From an uncultured Clostridia bacterium (GTDB taxonomy: Bacteria > Bacillota > Clostridia > UBA1381): a stretch of 34,329 nucleotides of DNA. This document shows positions 27,629-34,329 of this stretch, in pieces. A model generated the notes under the pieces. The model was not told where the DNA came from, searched no databases, and worked only from the letters and a program-made list of their open reading frames with translations. Position 1 is the first letter of the stretch. Every line of letters begins with the position of its first letter. A program made the translations under genes and the position numbers. The DNA is taken from assembly GCA_934462715.1 (NCBI GenBank), contig CAKSIJ010000023.1, forward strand, positions 1 through 34,329. Direction: 5' to 3'.

Positions 27629-27745
27629 CGCAGTATATTACGTAACGGAGCTAACTATATAAAAGTCAAGTAGTTTTTGAAAAAATATAGTTTAGCATGA
27701 ACATTGAAAAATAAATAATTGTGGATTTTGCGGCATGGCAAACAA

Positions 27746-27768
27746 GCCTTCAAAGGAAGGCAATTTTT
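27746..27768. terminator. Bidirectional terminator-like hairpin at IS110 end
   Basis: GCCTTC-AAAG-GAAGGC is a perfect 6-bp stem followed by AATTTTT on the plus strand and by TTGTTT on the minus strand. It lies 24 bases beyond the transposase stop codon, so it may end that transcript, and on the plus strand it may limit read-through into the element. Confidence 0.65.
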
Positions 27769-27791
27769 AAAAGATAATATTTAATGCTTGC

Positions 27792-28976
27792 TTACACCAA
27801 AAGTTCAGAACAGAATTGCTGTCCTGTGGTTAAAAGGTGATAGATAACTCTTAGGAGTTTTCTGATGCAGTGCCCTTGAGCACATCTGTGACCTTTACCC
27901 TCAGCTAACTTTTTGTTGTAATAAGTACGAAAAACCTCGTTATTGTTGATTACAGGCAAAATAATCTGATACAGAGTTTTTCGCAAATATCGTGAGCCTT
28001 TCTTTGTAATAGCTGTATGCTGTGCCATAAACTGACTGGATTCATAATGGTAAGGGGCAACACCTGCAAATTTAATTATCTGAGATGATTTTTGGTAGTT
28101 GCAAATGTCTCCTAATTCTGCTATAATAGAAGTACCGGAAAAATGCGAAATGCCCGGTATTGAAAGGATAGTAGAGTTGTTTTTGATGGAGAACTCTTCT
28201 ATCCTTTTATCTATTTCAGAAAGTTGTTCCTCCAGCAACTCGATTTGACATACGAGATGGTGTATTTGAATTTCTTCGGCAACAGATGGTATGCCAACAG
28301 AAACTTTGGCAGTCGTTTTAAGCTGCTCAGCAGAAAGAGATATTCGACCACCTCGTCCTTTGAGTTCAAAACATTTACGAATATTGCGAATATCAGCATT
28401 TGCAATAGCGTTAGCAGAAGAAAAAGTTTTCAAAACGTTCATGTAAACAATTCCGTATTTAGAATTGAACAATGAGTTGAATTCAGGGAATACAATATCA
28501 ATGCATTTCTGAAGACGGTTTTTGTAAATGTTCAGTTCTTCTTTCAGATTGTGATGATGACGGGTTAACTGCTTCTGCTCATAGAGATCAAATCGGTTTA
28601 CTTTAGTAATGCGATATGGTTTCTTGCGATGATTGGAGGAAATCACATCGCAAATGGTAATGGAATCAAGAGTATCATTTTTGGTGATACCGCCTTGAAT
28701 TTTCCTTGTAAGGTCAGTTGTCGTGGGGTTGATGAGTGCAACAGTATATTGGTTATCAAGAAGATATTTAAGCAGAGCAAAATGGTAATGCCCGGTATCT
28801 TCCATTCCGATAAGAAGTTCCGACTTGGCATAGTTGCTTAGCTTTTGGATGAGATACAAAAATCTGGTCTGATTGTTATCAAAAACAGACGGATTTAAGA
28901 GTATTTCACCGGTTCCTTTGTCAATTATGGAAAAAGTGTGTTTGTTTTTACCGATGTCAATTCCGACTAAAATCAT
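27792..28976 (-). CDS. IS110-family transposase (DEDD recombinase)
   Basis: I chose the ATG at 28976 (GAAAGGA about 11 bases upstream), giving 394 aa starting MILVGIDIGKN; the frame stays open for 28 more codons but these cross the non-coding region. The N-terminal RuvC-like domain has the acidic residues in VGIDIGK, GMEDTGHY and TKNDTLDS. The middle is a coiled coil (IELLEEQLSEIDKRIEEF). The C-terminal Transposase_20 domain has SIPGISHFSGTSIIAELGD, KFAGVAP and a KKGSRYLRK motif, with a serine pair (SS in YESSQF) in the usual place for the catalytic serine. It appears intact. It moves the element through an RNA-guided reaction in the characterised family members. Confidence 0.95.
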   Translation of the reverse strand: MILVGIDIGKNKHTFSIIDKGTGEILLNPSVFDNNQTRFLYLIQKLSNYAKSELLIGMEDTGHYHFALLKYLLDNQYTVALINPTTTDLTRKIQGGITKNDTLDSITICDVISSNHRKKPYRITKVNRFDLYEQKQLTRHHHNLKEELNIYKNRLQKCIDIVFPEFNSLFNSKYGIVYMNVLKTFSSANAIANADIRNIRKCFELKGRGGRISLSAEQLKTTAKVSVGIPSVAEEIQIHHLVCQIELLEEQLSEIDKRIEEFSIKNNSTILSIPGISHFSGTSIIAELGDICNYQKSSQIIKFAGVAPYHYESSQFMAQHTAITKKGSRYLRKTLYQIILPVINNNEVFRTYYNKKLAEGKGHRCAQGHCIRKLLRVIYHLLTTGQQFCSELLV

Positions 28977-29144
28977 GGTAATGCATTCCTTTCGTAATAA
29001 GTTGTAATGTGTTATCCACAACACTTGCTCCGTAAAACCTGGTACGAGATACGAATTCAAAGACTCATCTAACTAATCATTACTGAGAAACAAGGTGTGG
29101 TGAGAACCTCCTTGAAGTAGTCAAAGCCACAGGACAAATATATC
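28977..29144 (-). ncRNA. Candidate IS110 bridge RNA
   Basis: IS110-subgroup elements encode a bridge RNA of roughly 150-200 nt in the non-coding region upstream of the transposase. This 168-base stretch is in that place, gene-free, and can form local hairpins (for example GTGTT-GTGGAT-AACAC at 29024-29009, minus strand). The loop of that hairpin carries TGTGGAT with its next base, a sequence also present at both proposed element ends (27720-27726 and, inverted, 29147-29153), as expected for a donor-guide segment. A second stretch, GTTAGATGAGTC (29073-29062), matches DNA at 29244-29255. Exact RNA ends and fold are not determined. Confidence 0.4.
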
Positions 29145-29189
29145 AAATCCACATTACTTATTTATATAATACCAATAAACTAAACCGTA

Positions 29190-29214
29190 ATCAACCACGG
29201 ATTAAAAGGTTGAT
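29190..29214 (+). promoter_or_regulatory. Inverted repeat upstream of GH38 gene
   Basis: ATCAACC (29190-29196) and GGTTGAT (29208-29214) are perfect 7-bp arms with an 11-base loop, directly before an AGAAAGGAGAAAGG ribosome site. It could be an operator or an RNA hairpin. A TATAAT sequence lies at 29165-29170 but has no good -35 partner. Confidence 0.4.
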
Positions 29215-29232
29215 AGAAAGGAGAAAGGTATA

Positions 29233-29286
29233 ATGCAACGACCGTTAGATGAGTCAATTACATTATACCAGGATATAATACCATGA
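29233..29286 (+). CDS. Possible 17-codon leader peptide overlapping GH38 start
   Basis: A short frame, MQRPLDESITLYQDIIP, has a much better ribosome site (AAAGGAGAAAGG, nine bases before ATG) than the GH38 gene behind it. Its TGA overlaps the GH38 ATG as ATGA, the usual form of translational coupling. It may be a true leader peptide, or the trace of a rearrangement that placed the original ribosome site in front of a new ATG. Nothing is known about the peptide. Confidence 0.35.
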   Translation: MQRPLDESITLYQDIIP

Positions 29287-31928
29287 AAAAACTATTTATT
29301 TACTCGACCGAGCACGCCGACCTTGTATGGCGGCGCTGTTTCGACAGAGATTTTACTTTTAAGGGCAGAAATTTTGTATCCTATGCAGATATCGAAGGGT
29401 ATTTTATTAAAGATAACATAGAATTTTGCAGAAAATACGATGAATTTCGTTTTACGGTTGAAAGTCCGGCTATGCTGAAAAAATTTCTTGAGAAAAACCC
29501 GGATTATGAGGATGAAATTAAAAAGCTCATTTCCGAGGGCAGAATTAAAATGCCTTTTGCCGGAAACAACATTGTTGACAGCAATCTTATATCGGGAGAG
29601 GGAATAGTCAGAAATTTCCTCTACGGCAGAGAGTATCTTAAAAACAATTTCGGACACGTTCCCTATGGTATGGACAGAAACGATGCCTTCGGAAATACTG
29701 CGCAGCTTCCGCAGATTGCGAGAAAATTCGGTTCAAAGTGGATTTATCACATTACATACAGTACCCCTGACAATCTTTATTGGCGGGGACTTGACGGCAG
29801 TACCGTCCTTGTATGGAAGCCGAAGAGTGTAGGCTATACGGGCGGCTATTACAAATATCCGCCATGCCCTGCTTGCGGAGGACACCGCGATAAGGACTGC
29901 CCGGTATGCGGCAACAGACGAATAGATGTTGAGTTTCTTGAAAAAATGCGTGTCACACTGCCCGATAAGCTGCCCGATTTTGACGATACGATACCGCCGT
30001 ATATTTACTGCGGCGGCGAGGAAATACTGCCAAGTGAGAGCGTTATTAAATGGGCACGAAATCATGCGGACGAGTACGATATACAATTCATCGATTATGA
30101 CGATTATCTGCCGTATATCTCCGATATGATAGAACATTCCGACAATCCGTCGGAGAGTGAAATTCATTCATCGGCGGAAATCAATGCCAACAACACCGGC
30201 TGTTATGTAACGAGAATTAAGACAAAGCAGACCTTAAGAGAAAATGAAAATCTGCTTACTGCGCTTGAAGCTCTTGCCTGTGCGGACGCACTCAAAAACG
30301 GCGGATATGATTATGAAAAGATAGAGGGCATATGGGAAAAATATTTCTTCACCGCTTTCCACGATGCTGTAACGGCAACTCATATTGACGCGGCATATGA
30401 TGAAATAATGGACACCGCCGCCGAAATCAAGTGTGAGGCACAAAGCATGGCAAATGATTTGCTTAAAAATACGGTAAAAGAAAATGACAGAGTTATAACT
30501 ATATATAATCCGTACGGCAGCAGCGTGTCAAAGGAGGTTTTTGTCAAAGTAAAAACCGATGACGATATACGCCTTGTTGATGAAAACGGAAACGAAACAG
30601 ATATTTGCAGCTATGAAAAGAAGGACGGAGAGGTGACTTTGTCCTTTTGGGCAAGAGGCTTAAAGCCGTTTTCGACAAACGTATACACTATCGTAAAAAC
30701 CGATAAGCCATTTAACAAGGAGGAAACTGTTCTTTGCAGAATGAGCGGACTTAAGGGCAAGCCGGTTCTGACCGATGTTACGGCAGACGAAAAAACAACT
30801 GTATCAGAAAATGAAACGGTAATTGAAAATGAATTTTTCAGAATTATTGCGGTTGATAACGGTATCAAAGAAATTTTTGATAAAAAACTAAACACGATTA
30901 TATCAAAACAGAGCGAATATATGGTCGGCGAATGGATTCTTGAGCATGACGAGGGATCGCCATGGTCTACTCTTTCGCCCGATATGCGAAGACAGGCTTT
31001 GAGCAAATACACAAGACTTGTTAAGATTACAAAGACAGACGGTGAGCAAAGACTTGATTTCCTCATTCATCCGGGGGATATTGAGGGCTACGGCGTTATG
31101 GCGTTTGATATAAACTACAGCGTCAGCCTGAAAAAGAACTGCGATATTGTCTGTTTCTCATCGGACGTAAGATGGGATACGCAGAATTACAGACTGAGGA
31201 TTGCCGTCCCCGTAATCGGCGAGACGAGAGATTTTTACGATATTCCATACGGTGTAATTGAGAGAAAACCGTATAAACCCGAGGTTGTCTGGGAGGATAA
31301 CGCGTCAAAATGGGCGAGTGCGGCAGGCGATTATCCGGCAATAAATTGGGCAGGTGTACAGACAAACAGCTACAGCATTGCCATGTTTAACAAGGGTACA
31401 CCTTCATACCAAATTAACAGTGACAGCAAAGGAAACGGTACGATATATCTCAGCGTTTTAAGAAGCCCATCGGTCGGCTCATACCTTCACAGCCCGGTGG
31501 AATACACAATGACAGACTATGACGGTATGCGCGATGCCGGAGAACATCATTTCGAGTACGGTATAAAGGCATACGCCAAAGGCTTTGATGAAAATGACGC
31601 GGTAACGGACGGAATTGCATTTAATTCTCAGCTTTGTACCGTAAACGGATATGCCGATATTGCACCCTTGCCGGTATCGGAATGTGACGGCGCGAGAATT
31701 GCGGCGGTAAAGATGTCCCAGGACAGAAAAGGACTTATTGTGAGAATAAACGAATATCACGGAAAGAACGGAAGCGGCAGACTTATTCTCCCCGAAAGCA
31801 TAAACGCAAAGGCAGTATATTCGTGCGACCTCAAGGAGGACAAAGAGCAACAGCTTGCTATAGACGGCGGCTCGGTTAAGCTTGACATTAAGCCGTTTGA
31901 AATTAAAACTCTGTATATTGAGCTGTGA
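29283..31928 (+). CDS. GH38 alpha-mannosidase-type glycoside hydrolase
   Basis: The 881-aa product has no signal peptide, so it should act in the cytoplasm on imported oligosaccharides. GH38 zinc ligands and nucleophile are visible: His11 and Asp13 in HADLVW, Asp134 in DAFGNT (nucleophile position of DxFGxS/T), and His360-Asp361 in FHDAVTATH (the HHDAITGT motif). The C-terminal half is the usual beta-sandwich domain. Unusual for the family is a Cys-X2-Cys-X7-Cys-X2-Cys cluster at residues 195-209 (CPACGG...CPVCGN), which looks like a zinc knuckle. Its own ribosome site is modest (CCAGGA nine bases before ATG) and a leader frame overlaps its start. The substrate may be alpha-mannosides or a related sugar. 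Confidence 0.88.
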   Translation: MKKLFIYSTEHADLVWRRCFDRDFTFKGRNFVSYADIEGYFIKDNIEFCRKYDEFRFTVESPAMLKKFLEKNPDYEDEIKKLISEGRIKMPFAGNNIVDSNLISGEGIVRNFLYGREYLKNNFGHVPYGMDRNDAFGNTAQLPQIARKFGSKWIYHITYSTPDNLYWRGLDGSTVLVWKPKSVGYTGGYYKYPPCPACGGHRDKDCPVCGNRRIDVEFLEKMRVTLPDKLPDFDDTIPPYIYCGGEEILPSESVIKWARNHADEYDIQFIDYDDYLPYISDMIEHSDNPSESEIHSSAEINANNTGCYVTRIKTKQTLRENENLLTALEALACADALKNGGYDYEKIEGIWEKYFFTAFHDAVTATHIDAAYDEIMDTAAEIKCEAQSMANDLLKNTVKENDRVITIYNPYGSSVSKEVFVKVKTDDDIRLVDENGNETDICSYEKKDGEVTLSFWARGLKPFSTNVYTIVKTDKPFNKEETVLCRMSGLKGKPVLTDVTADEKTTVSENETVIENEFFRIIAVDNGIKEIFDKKLNTIISKQSEYMVGEWILEHDEGSPWSTLSPDMRRQALSKYTRLVKITKTDGEQRLDFLIHPGDIEGYGVMAFDINYSVSLKKNCDIVCFSSDVRWDTQNYRLRIAVPVIGETRDFYDIPYGVIERKPYKPEVVWEDNASKWASAAGDYPAINWAGVQTNSYSIAMFNKGTPSYQINSDSKGNGTIYLSVLRSPSVGSYLHSPVEYTMTDYDGMRDAGEHHFEYGIKAYAKGFDENDAVTDGIAFNSQLCTVNGYADIAPLPVSECDGARIAAVKMSQDRKGLIVRINEYHGKNGSGRLILPESINAKAVYSCDLKEDKEQQLAIDGGSVKLDIKPFEIKTLYIEL

Positions 31929-31986
31929 TAAGCCTGTATTTCAAACAACTAAACACTAATAAAATATTTGCATAACGGAGAACATT

Positions 31987-32184
31987 ATGGAACTTAGTAT
32001 AAACAAATTAAATTTCGATTTTGAGTTGGAACTCAAGAATATGTTTTACAAAAATTATCCGATAAAATATTCAAGTGAAGAAAGCACAAAGGATAAAATT
32101 GTTTTTAAAAATGATGAAATCAAAGCAAAGGCAAGTCTTAAGCTTTTATGGGGCGAAATTCCTTGTGTATCGCATTTGACGTAA
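31987..32184 (+). CDS. N-terminal fragment of frameshifted GH36-type enzyme
   Basis: This 65-aa frame begins at a proper start (ACGGAGA seven bases before ATG) 58 bases after the GH38 gene. It reads MELSINKLNFDFELEL and ends KLLWGEI followed by seven unrelated residues. At TATGGGGCG (about 32147-32154) the frame should move by one base: after LLW the continuation GRNSLCIAFDVSTGNFGGWD lies in the frame of the next entry. One extra G in the GGGG run, or a -1 ribosomal slip, would join the two. On its own this fragment is not functional. Confidence 0.75.
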   Translation: MELSINKLNFDFELELKNMFYKNYPIKYSSEESTKDKIVFKNDEIKAKASLKLLWGEIPCVSHLT

Positions 32185-34076
32185 GCACCGGCAATTTCGG
32201 CGGCTGGGATATTAACAGACAGTTCGCCGCGTATGATTCGATAACGCTTAAGCTTTATGACAAAAACGGAATAAATAAAATTATGGGCGGCAAATTTGAT
32301 TTGGGCGTAAAATCTGATTGCTGGACATGCGCGTTTCATGCAAACGGCTTTAACGAGTTGCCGGAGCGTGTCGCGTCAATGCTGATGAAAAGCGATGATA
32401 CTTATTATCATATAATGCCGCTTTGCCAAGGCGATTTTAAAGGCGAGCTGAAAAACAGCGATGACGGCGCTTTGAGAATAACGTTTTCGCCGTACAGAAG
32501 CGGATATATGCGCATAAACGGCTGTGCGGCGATTATTTCGTGGGGCAGCGATCCTTATAAAACGGTGCGTAACAATATCGCAAACGGATATGAGGCTTTG
32601 GGCTTAAAAAATGCGATGACCGAAAATAAGCGATGCAGTGAGATTTTCGACTATCTCGGCTGGTGCAGCTGGGACGGCTTCAGAACCAATGTAAGCTCAG
32701 AGGGTTTGTACGGCAAAATGCGGGAATTTAACGAAAAAGGCGTGCCTGTAAAGTGGGTTCTCATTGACGACGGCTGGTATTGCGAGGATGATGACAGAAG
32801 AAAGATACGGGATTATAAAGAGGTCTCGGAAAAGTTCCCCGAAGGGTTAAAGGAATTTGTCAAAACATCAAAAGAGAAATACGGGATAAAATATGTCGGT
32901 ATGTGGGAATGTTACGGCGGCGGTTGGAACGGTGTTGACCCAAGCGGTACGATTATGTCAAAGCACGCCGACACGATTGATATTTTCCCTGACGGCGTTG
33001 TGTATCCGAAAACAGACGAGGCGGGCGGATTTGTCTATTGGAACCGCCGGCACGACTATTTGAGCCGCTGCGGAGTTGATTTTTTGAAAATCGACGTGGA
33101 AAACGAAATGGAATCGTGTATGCACGGGCGTAAGGCTGTCGGCGAAACGGCTCGTGAGTCCATAAAAGCAATGGAAGCGTCTGTCGGCTTGTACTTTGAC
33201 GGCGCGTGCATAAACTGCACCGGTATGGGGCAGGAAGCACTCTGGAACAGAAACGTAGGTATGGTAAACAGAAATTCCGAGGATTTTATATGGAACGATG
33301 TCAAAACAATGAACGGATTTGTGAACAGCAATATATTTAATTCGCTTTATCACAGCTATTTTTCAGTTCTCGACTGGGATATGATGATGAGCGATTCGCC
33401 TTCAACAAGAATGAATACCGTCCTTCATGCCATGAGCGGCGGACTTATGTATTTATCTGACAGAGTGGGCGAAACAAATCCCGAAACAGTTCTGCCCTTC
33501 TGTATGTCGGACGGAAAATTACTTAAATGCGACTGCGCGGCAATGCCTGCGGAGGAGAATTTTTTCGTTGACTCGCTTACGGAAAAATACGCGCTTAAGG
33601 CTTGGAATATATGCGGACAAAGCGGTATTTTGGGGCTGTTTAACGTGTTTACGGGCGAAGAGGAGATTGAGTGCGAGTTCAAAATAAGCGATATTCATAA
33701 TATCAATGGAGATAAATTTATTTTATACGATTGGTTCGGCAAAAAGACGATTGTTTCAAACCGCGATATGGTACATAAAATTTCAATAAAGCCTTATGAA
33801 GCGTTTTTGTTTATAGCCGTACCGATAGAAAACAATATTGCAATTCTCGGTGATAAGGAAAAATATATTTCACCGGCAGTTATCGAAAAACGAATAGTAA
33901 ACGATGATACGCTTTCGCTCGTCCTAAAGTATGGCTGCAAGCTTAGCTTTTATGCCGAAACCGAGCCGTCAATAACGATTAACGGTAAAGCCGCAAGGGC
34001 GCTGAAAGACGGGGATATATATATAGCCGACTGCTCGGATATAAGCGGCGAAGTGATTGTCACCGTTACGGTGTAA
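32148..34076 (+). CDS. Main part of frameshifted GH36 / raffinose-synthase-type (Sip1) enzyme
   Basis: The 642-aa frame holds the catalytic barrel of the Sip1/raffinose-synthase branch of GH36 (alpha-galactosidase-type). Family signatures are YLGWCSWDGF, WVLIDDGWY, and FLKIDVENEME with Asp316 (counted from 32148) as nucleophile. A beta-sandwich C-terminal domain follows. The ATG at 32148 lacks a convincing ribosome site and cuts into the N-terminal domain, so this is the second part of a gene that begins at 31987 and is broken near 32150. Without the N-terminus it is probably inactive unless frameshifting or a sequencing error is involved. It lacks a signal peptide in the joined form, so a cytoplasmic role is expected. 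No terminator is seen after it. Confidence 0.85.
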   Translation: MGRNSLCIAFDVSTGNFGGWDINRQFAAYDSITLKLYDKNGINKIMGGKFDLGVKSDCWTCAFHANGFNELPERVASMLMKSDDTYYHIMPLCQGDFKGELKNSDDGALRITFSPYRSGYMRINGCAAIISWGSDPYKTVRNNIANGYEALGLKNAMTENKRCSEIFDYLGWCSWDGFRTNVSSEGLYGKMREFNEKGVPVKWVLIDDGWYCEDDDRRKIRDYKEVSEKFPEGLKEFVKTSKEKYGIKYVGMWECYGGGWNGVDPSGTIMSKHADTIDIFPDGVVYPKTDEAGGFVYWNRRHDYLSRCGVDFLKIDVENEMESCMHGRKAVGETARESIKAMEASVGLYFDGACINCTGMGQEALWNRNVGMVNRNSEDFIWNDVKTMNGFVNSNIFNSLYHSYFSVLDWDMMMSDSPSTRMNTVLHAMSGGLMYLSDRVGETNPETVLPFCMSDGKLLKCDCAAMPAEENFFVDSLTEKYALKAWNICGQSGILGLFNVFTGEEEIECEFKISDIHNINGDKFILYDWFGKKTIVSNRDMVHKISIKPYEAFLFIAVPIENNIAILGDKEKYISPAVIEKRIVNDDTLSLVLKYGCKLSFYAETEPSITINGKAARALKDGDIYIADCSDISGEVIVTVTV

Positions 34077-34099
34077 TCAGAAAACAATTAAAAAACAGA

Positions 34100-34225
34100 A
34101 TGAATCGTAATAATTCTTTCATTTTGCCGAGTTTGGCACATTCAGACGAAAACTCTATGTTTGCGCCGATGTCGGCACAGTACACATACCGCCGGAGGCT
34201 TGTTGACAAGCAGACCGTGGAATAA
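34100..34225 (+). CDS. Possible 41-aa micro-protein in repeat unit
   Basis: The frame starts MNRNNSFIL and ends RRRLVDKQTVE. The second repeat unit restarts with MNRSISLIH at 34301, so the reading frame is kept in both copies. The ribosome site is weak and no family is recognised. It could be a repeated non-coding element with an incidental frame. Confidence 0.25.
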   Translation: MNRNNSFILPSLAHSDENSMFAPMSAQYTYRRRLVDKQTVE

Positions 34226-34253
34226 ATAGCGGGTGTAAAATAAAGTGCATAAG

Positions 34254-34279
34254 TGTGCCCTCCCAGCAAAAATGGACAC
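34254..34279. mobile_element. IS3/IS150-type terminal-repeat-like sequence
   Basis: It begins TGTGCCCTCCC and ends AAAATGGACAC, with the TGT-CCC-A-rich-GGACA order seen at IS150-group ends and similar to 2609-2629. If it is a left end, the transposase would lie beyond the window. Confidence 0.35.
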
Positions 34280-34329
34280 AAAAAAGCTTCAAAAAACGAA
34301 ATGAATCGCAGTATTTCGTTAATTCACTA

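Larger units (their letters stand above)
27711..29165 (-). mobile_element. IS110-family insertion sequence
   Basis: The element contains one transposase gene on the minus strand. The limits are estimated from imperfect inverted sequences: ATAAATAATTGTGGATTT at 27711-27728, and at 29145-29165 the reverse complement of ATAAATAAGTAATGTGGATTT minus small gaps. IS110 elements usually have poor or no terminal repeats, so the true ends may lie outside these bounds. The non-coding stretch before the gene (about 190 bases) is longer than that after it (about 80), the arrangement of the IS110 rather than the IS1111 subgroup. It interrupts an otherwise plus-strand locus. Confidence 0.75.
34091..34329 (+). 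repeat. Diverged repeat unit with conserved hairpin, second copy cut by window edge
   Basis: AAAAAACAGAATGAATCG (from 34091 in part) and AAAAAACGAAATGAATCG (from 34291) start two related units 201 bases apart. Each can fold: AGAAT/ATTCT in the first and AACGAAAT/ATTTCGTT (34295-34302 with 34313-34320) in the second, around a conserved GAATCG(T/C) loop. The stem sequences differ but stay paired. Between them is an 18-residue-type frame and an IS-end-like sequence. Confidence 0.5.

Noticed and set aside
27645..27651. ACGGAGC shared with the candidate bridge RNA as a right target guide
   Set aside because: A 7-base match over this much sequence is expected by chance.
28977..29060. 28-codon upstream extension of the transposase
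   Set aside because: It lies in the expected bridge RNA region; the ATG at 28976 has a ribosome site and gives the family's normal N-terminus.
34066..34281. 71-aa minus-strand frame at the right end
   Set aside because: It has no ribosome site or family and overlaps repeats and the IS-end-like motif; it looks like a chance frame.

Overview
The window looks like a low-GC Gram-positive chromosome, probably an anaerobic gut or rumen Clostridia. The reasons are S-layer-homology (SLH) anchored secreted proteins, an LplB/YtcP-type sugar ABC transporter, strong AGGAGG-type ribosome sites, Rho-independent terminators, and the tail of a Tn1549-like conjugative element. I cannot name the species from sequence alone.

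Layout. Positions 1-2415 are the 3' end of an integrative conjugative element: a large NlpC/P60 cell-wall hydrolase whose 5' end looks replaced, then a short single-SLH protein and a terminator. Positions 2416-2788 are a gene-free border with short direct repeats and an IS-end-like sequence. Positions 2789-34076 are one long, almost entirely plus-strand carbohydrate-utilisation locus. In order it holds: a secreted double esterase (SGNH + NodB) of 1436 aa; an AraC-type regulator; two ABC permeases; a secreted beta-helix (GH141-like) enzyme with a copper-amine-oxidase-like tail; a secreted protein of repeated Ig/jelly-roll modules; a second secreted GH141-like enzyme; two large SLH proteins; the sugar-binding lipoprotein; a cytoplasmic beta-helix protein; a GH38 alpha-mannosidase-type enzyme; and a GH36/raffinose-synthase-type enzyme broken by a frameshift. 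An IS110-family element with a candidate bridge RNA sits on the minus strand between the cytoplasmic beta-helix gene and the GH38 gene. The last 250 bases hold diverged repeats and another IS-end-like sequence.

How it may work together (inference). Surface enzymes deacetylate and cut a complex acetylated glycan. SLH proteins hold or organise the products at the cell wall. The lipoprotein and the LplB/YtcP-type permeases import oligosaccharides, with the ATPase encoded elsewhere. Cytoplasmic GH38, GH36 and beta-helix enzymes finish the breakdown. The AraC-type regulator probably controls both its own gene and the esterase gene, because both are preceded by the same roughly 185-bp promoter block. 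The substrate cannot be fixed from sequence; esterases with GH141-like, mannosidase and galactosidase-type enzymes fit a branched plant cell-wall polysaccharide.

Most notable items: the duplicated promoter block, the SGNH-NodB fusion, the pair of large SLH proteins in a sugar-uptake operon, a recurring unnamed accessory module shared by three secreted proteins, the IS110 element with its candidate bridge RNA, and the frameshifted GH36 gene.
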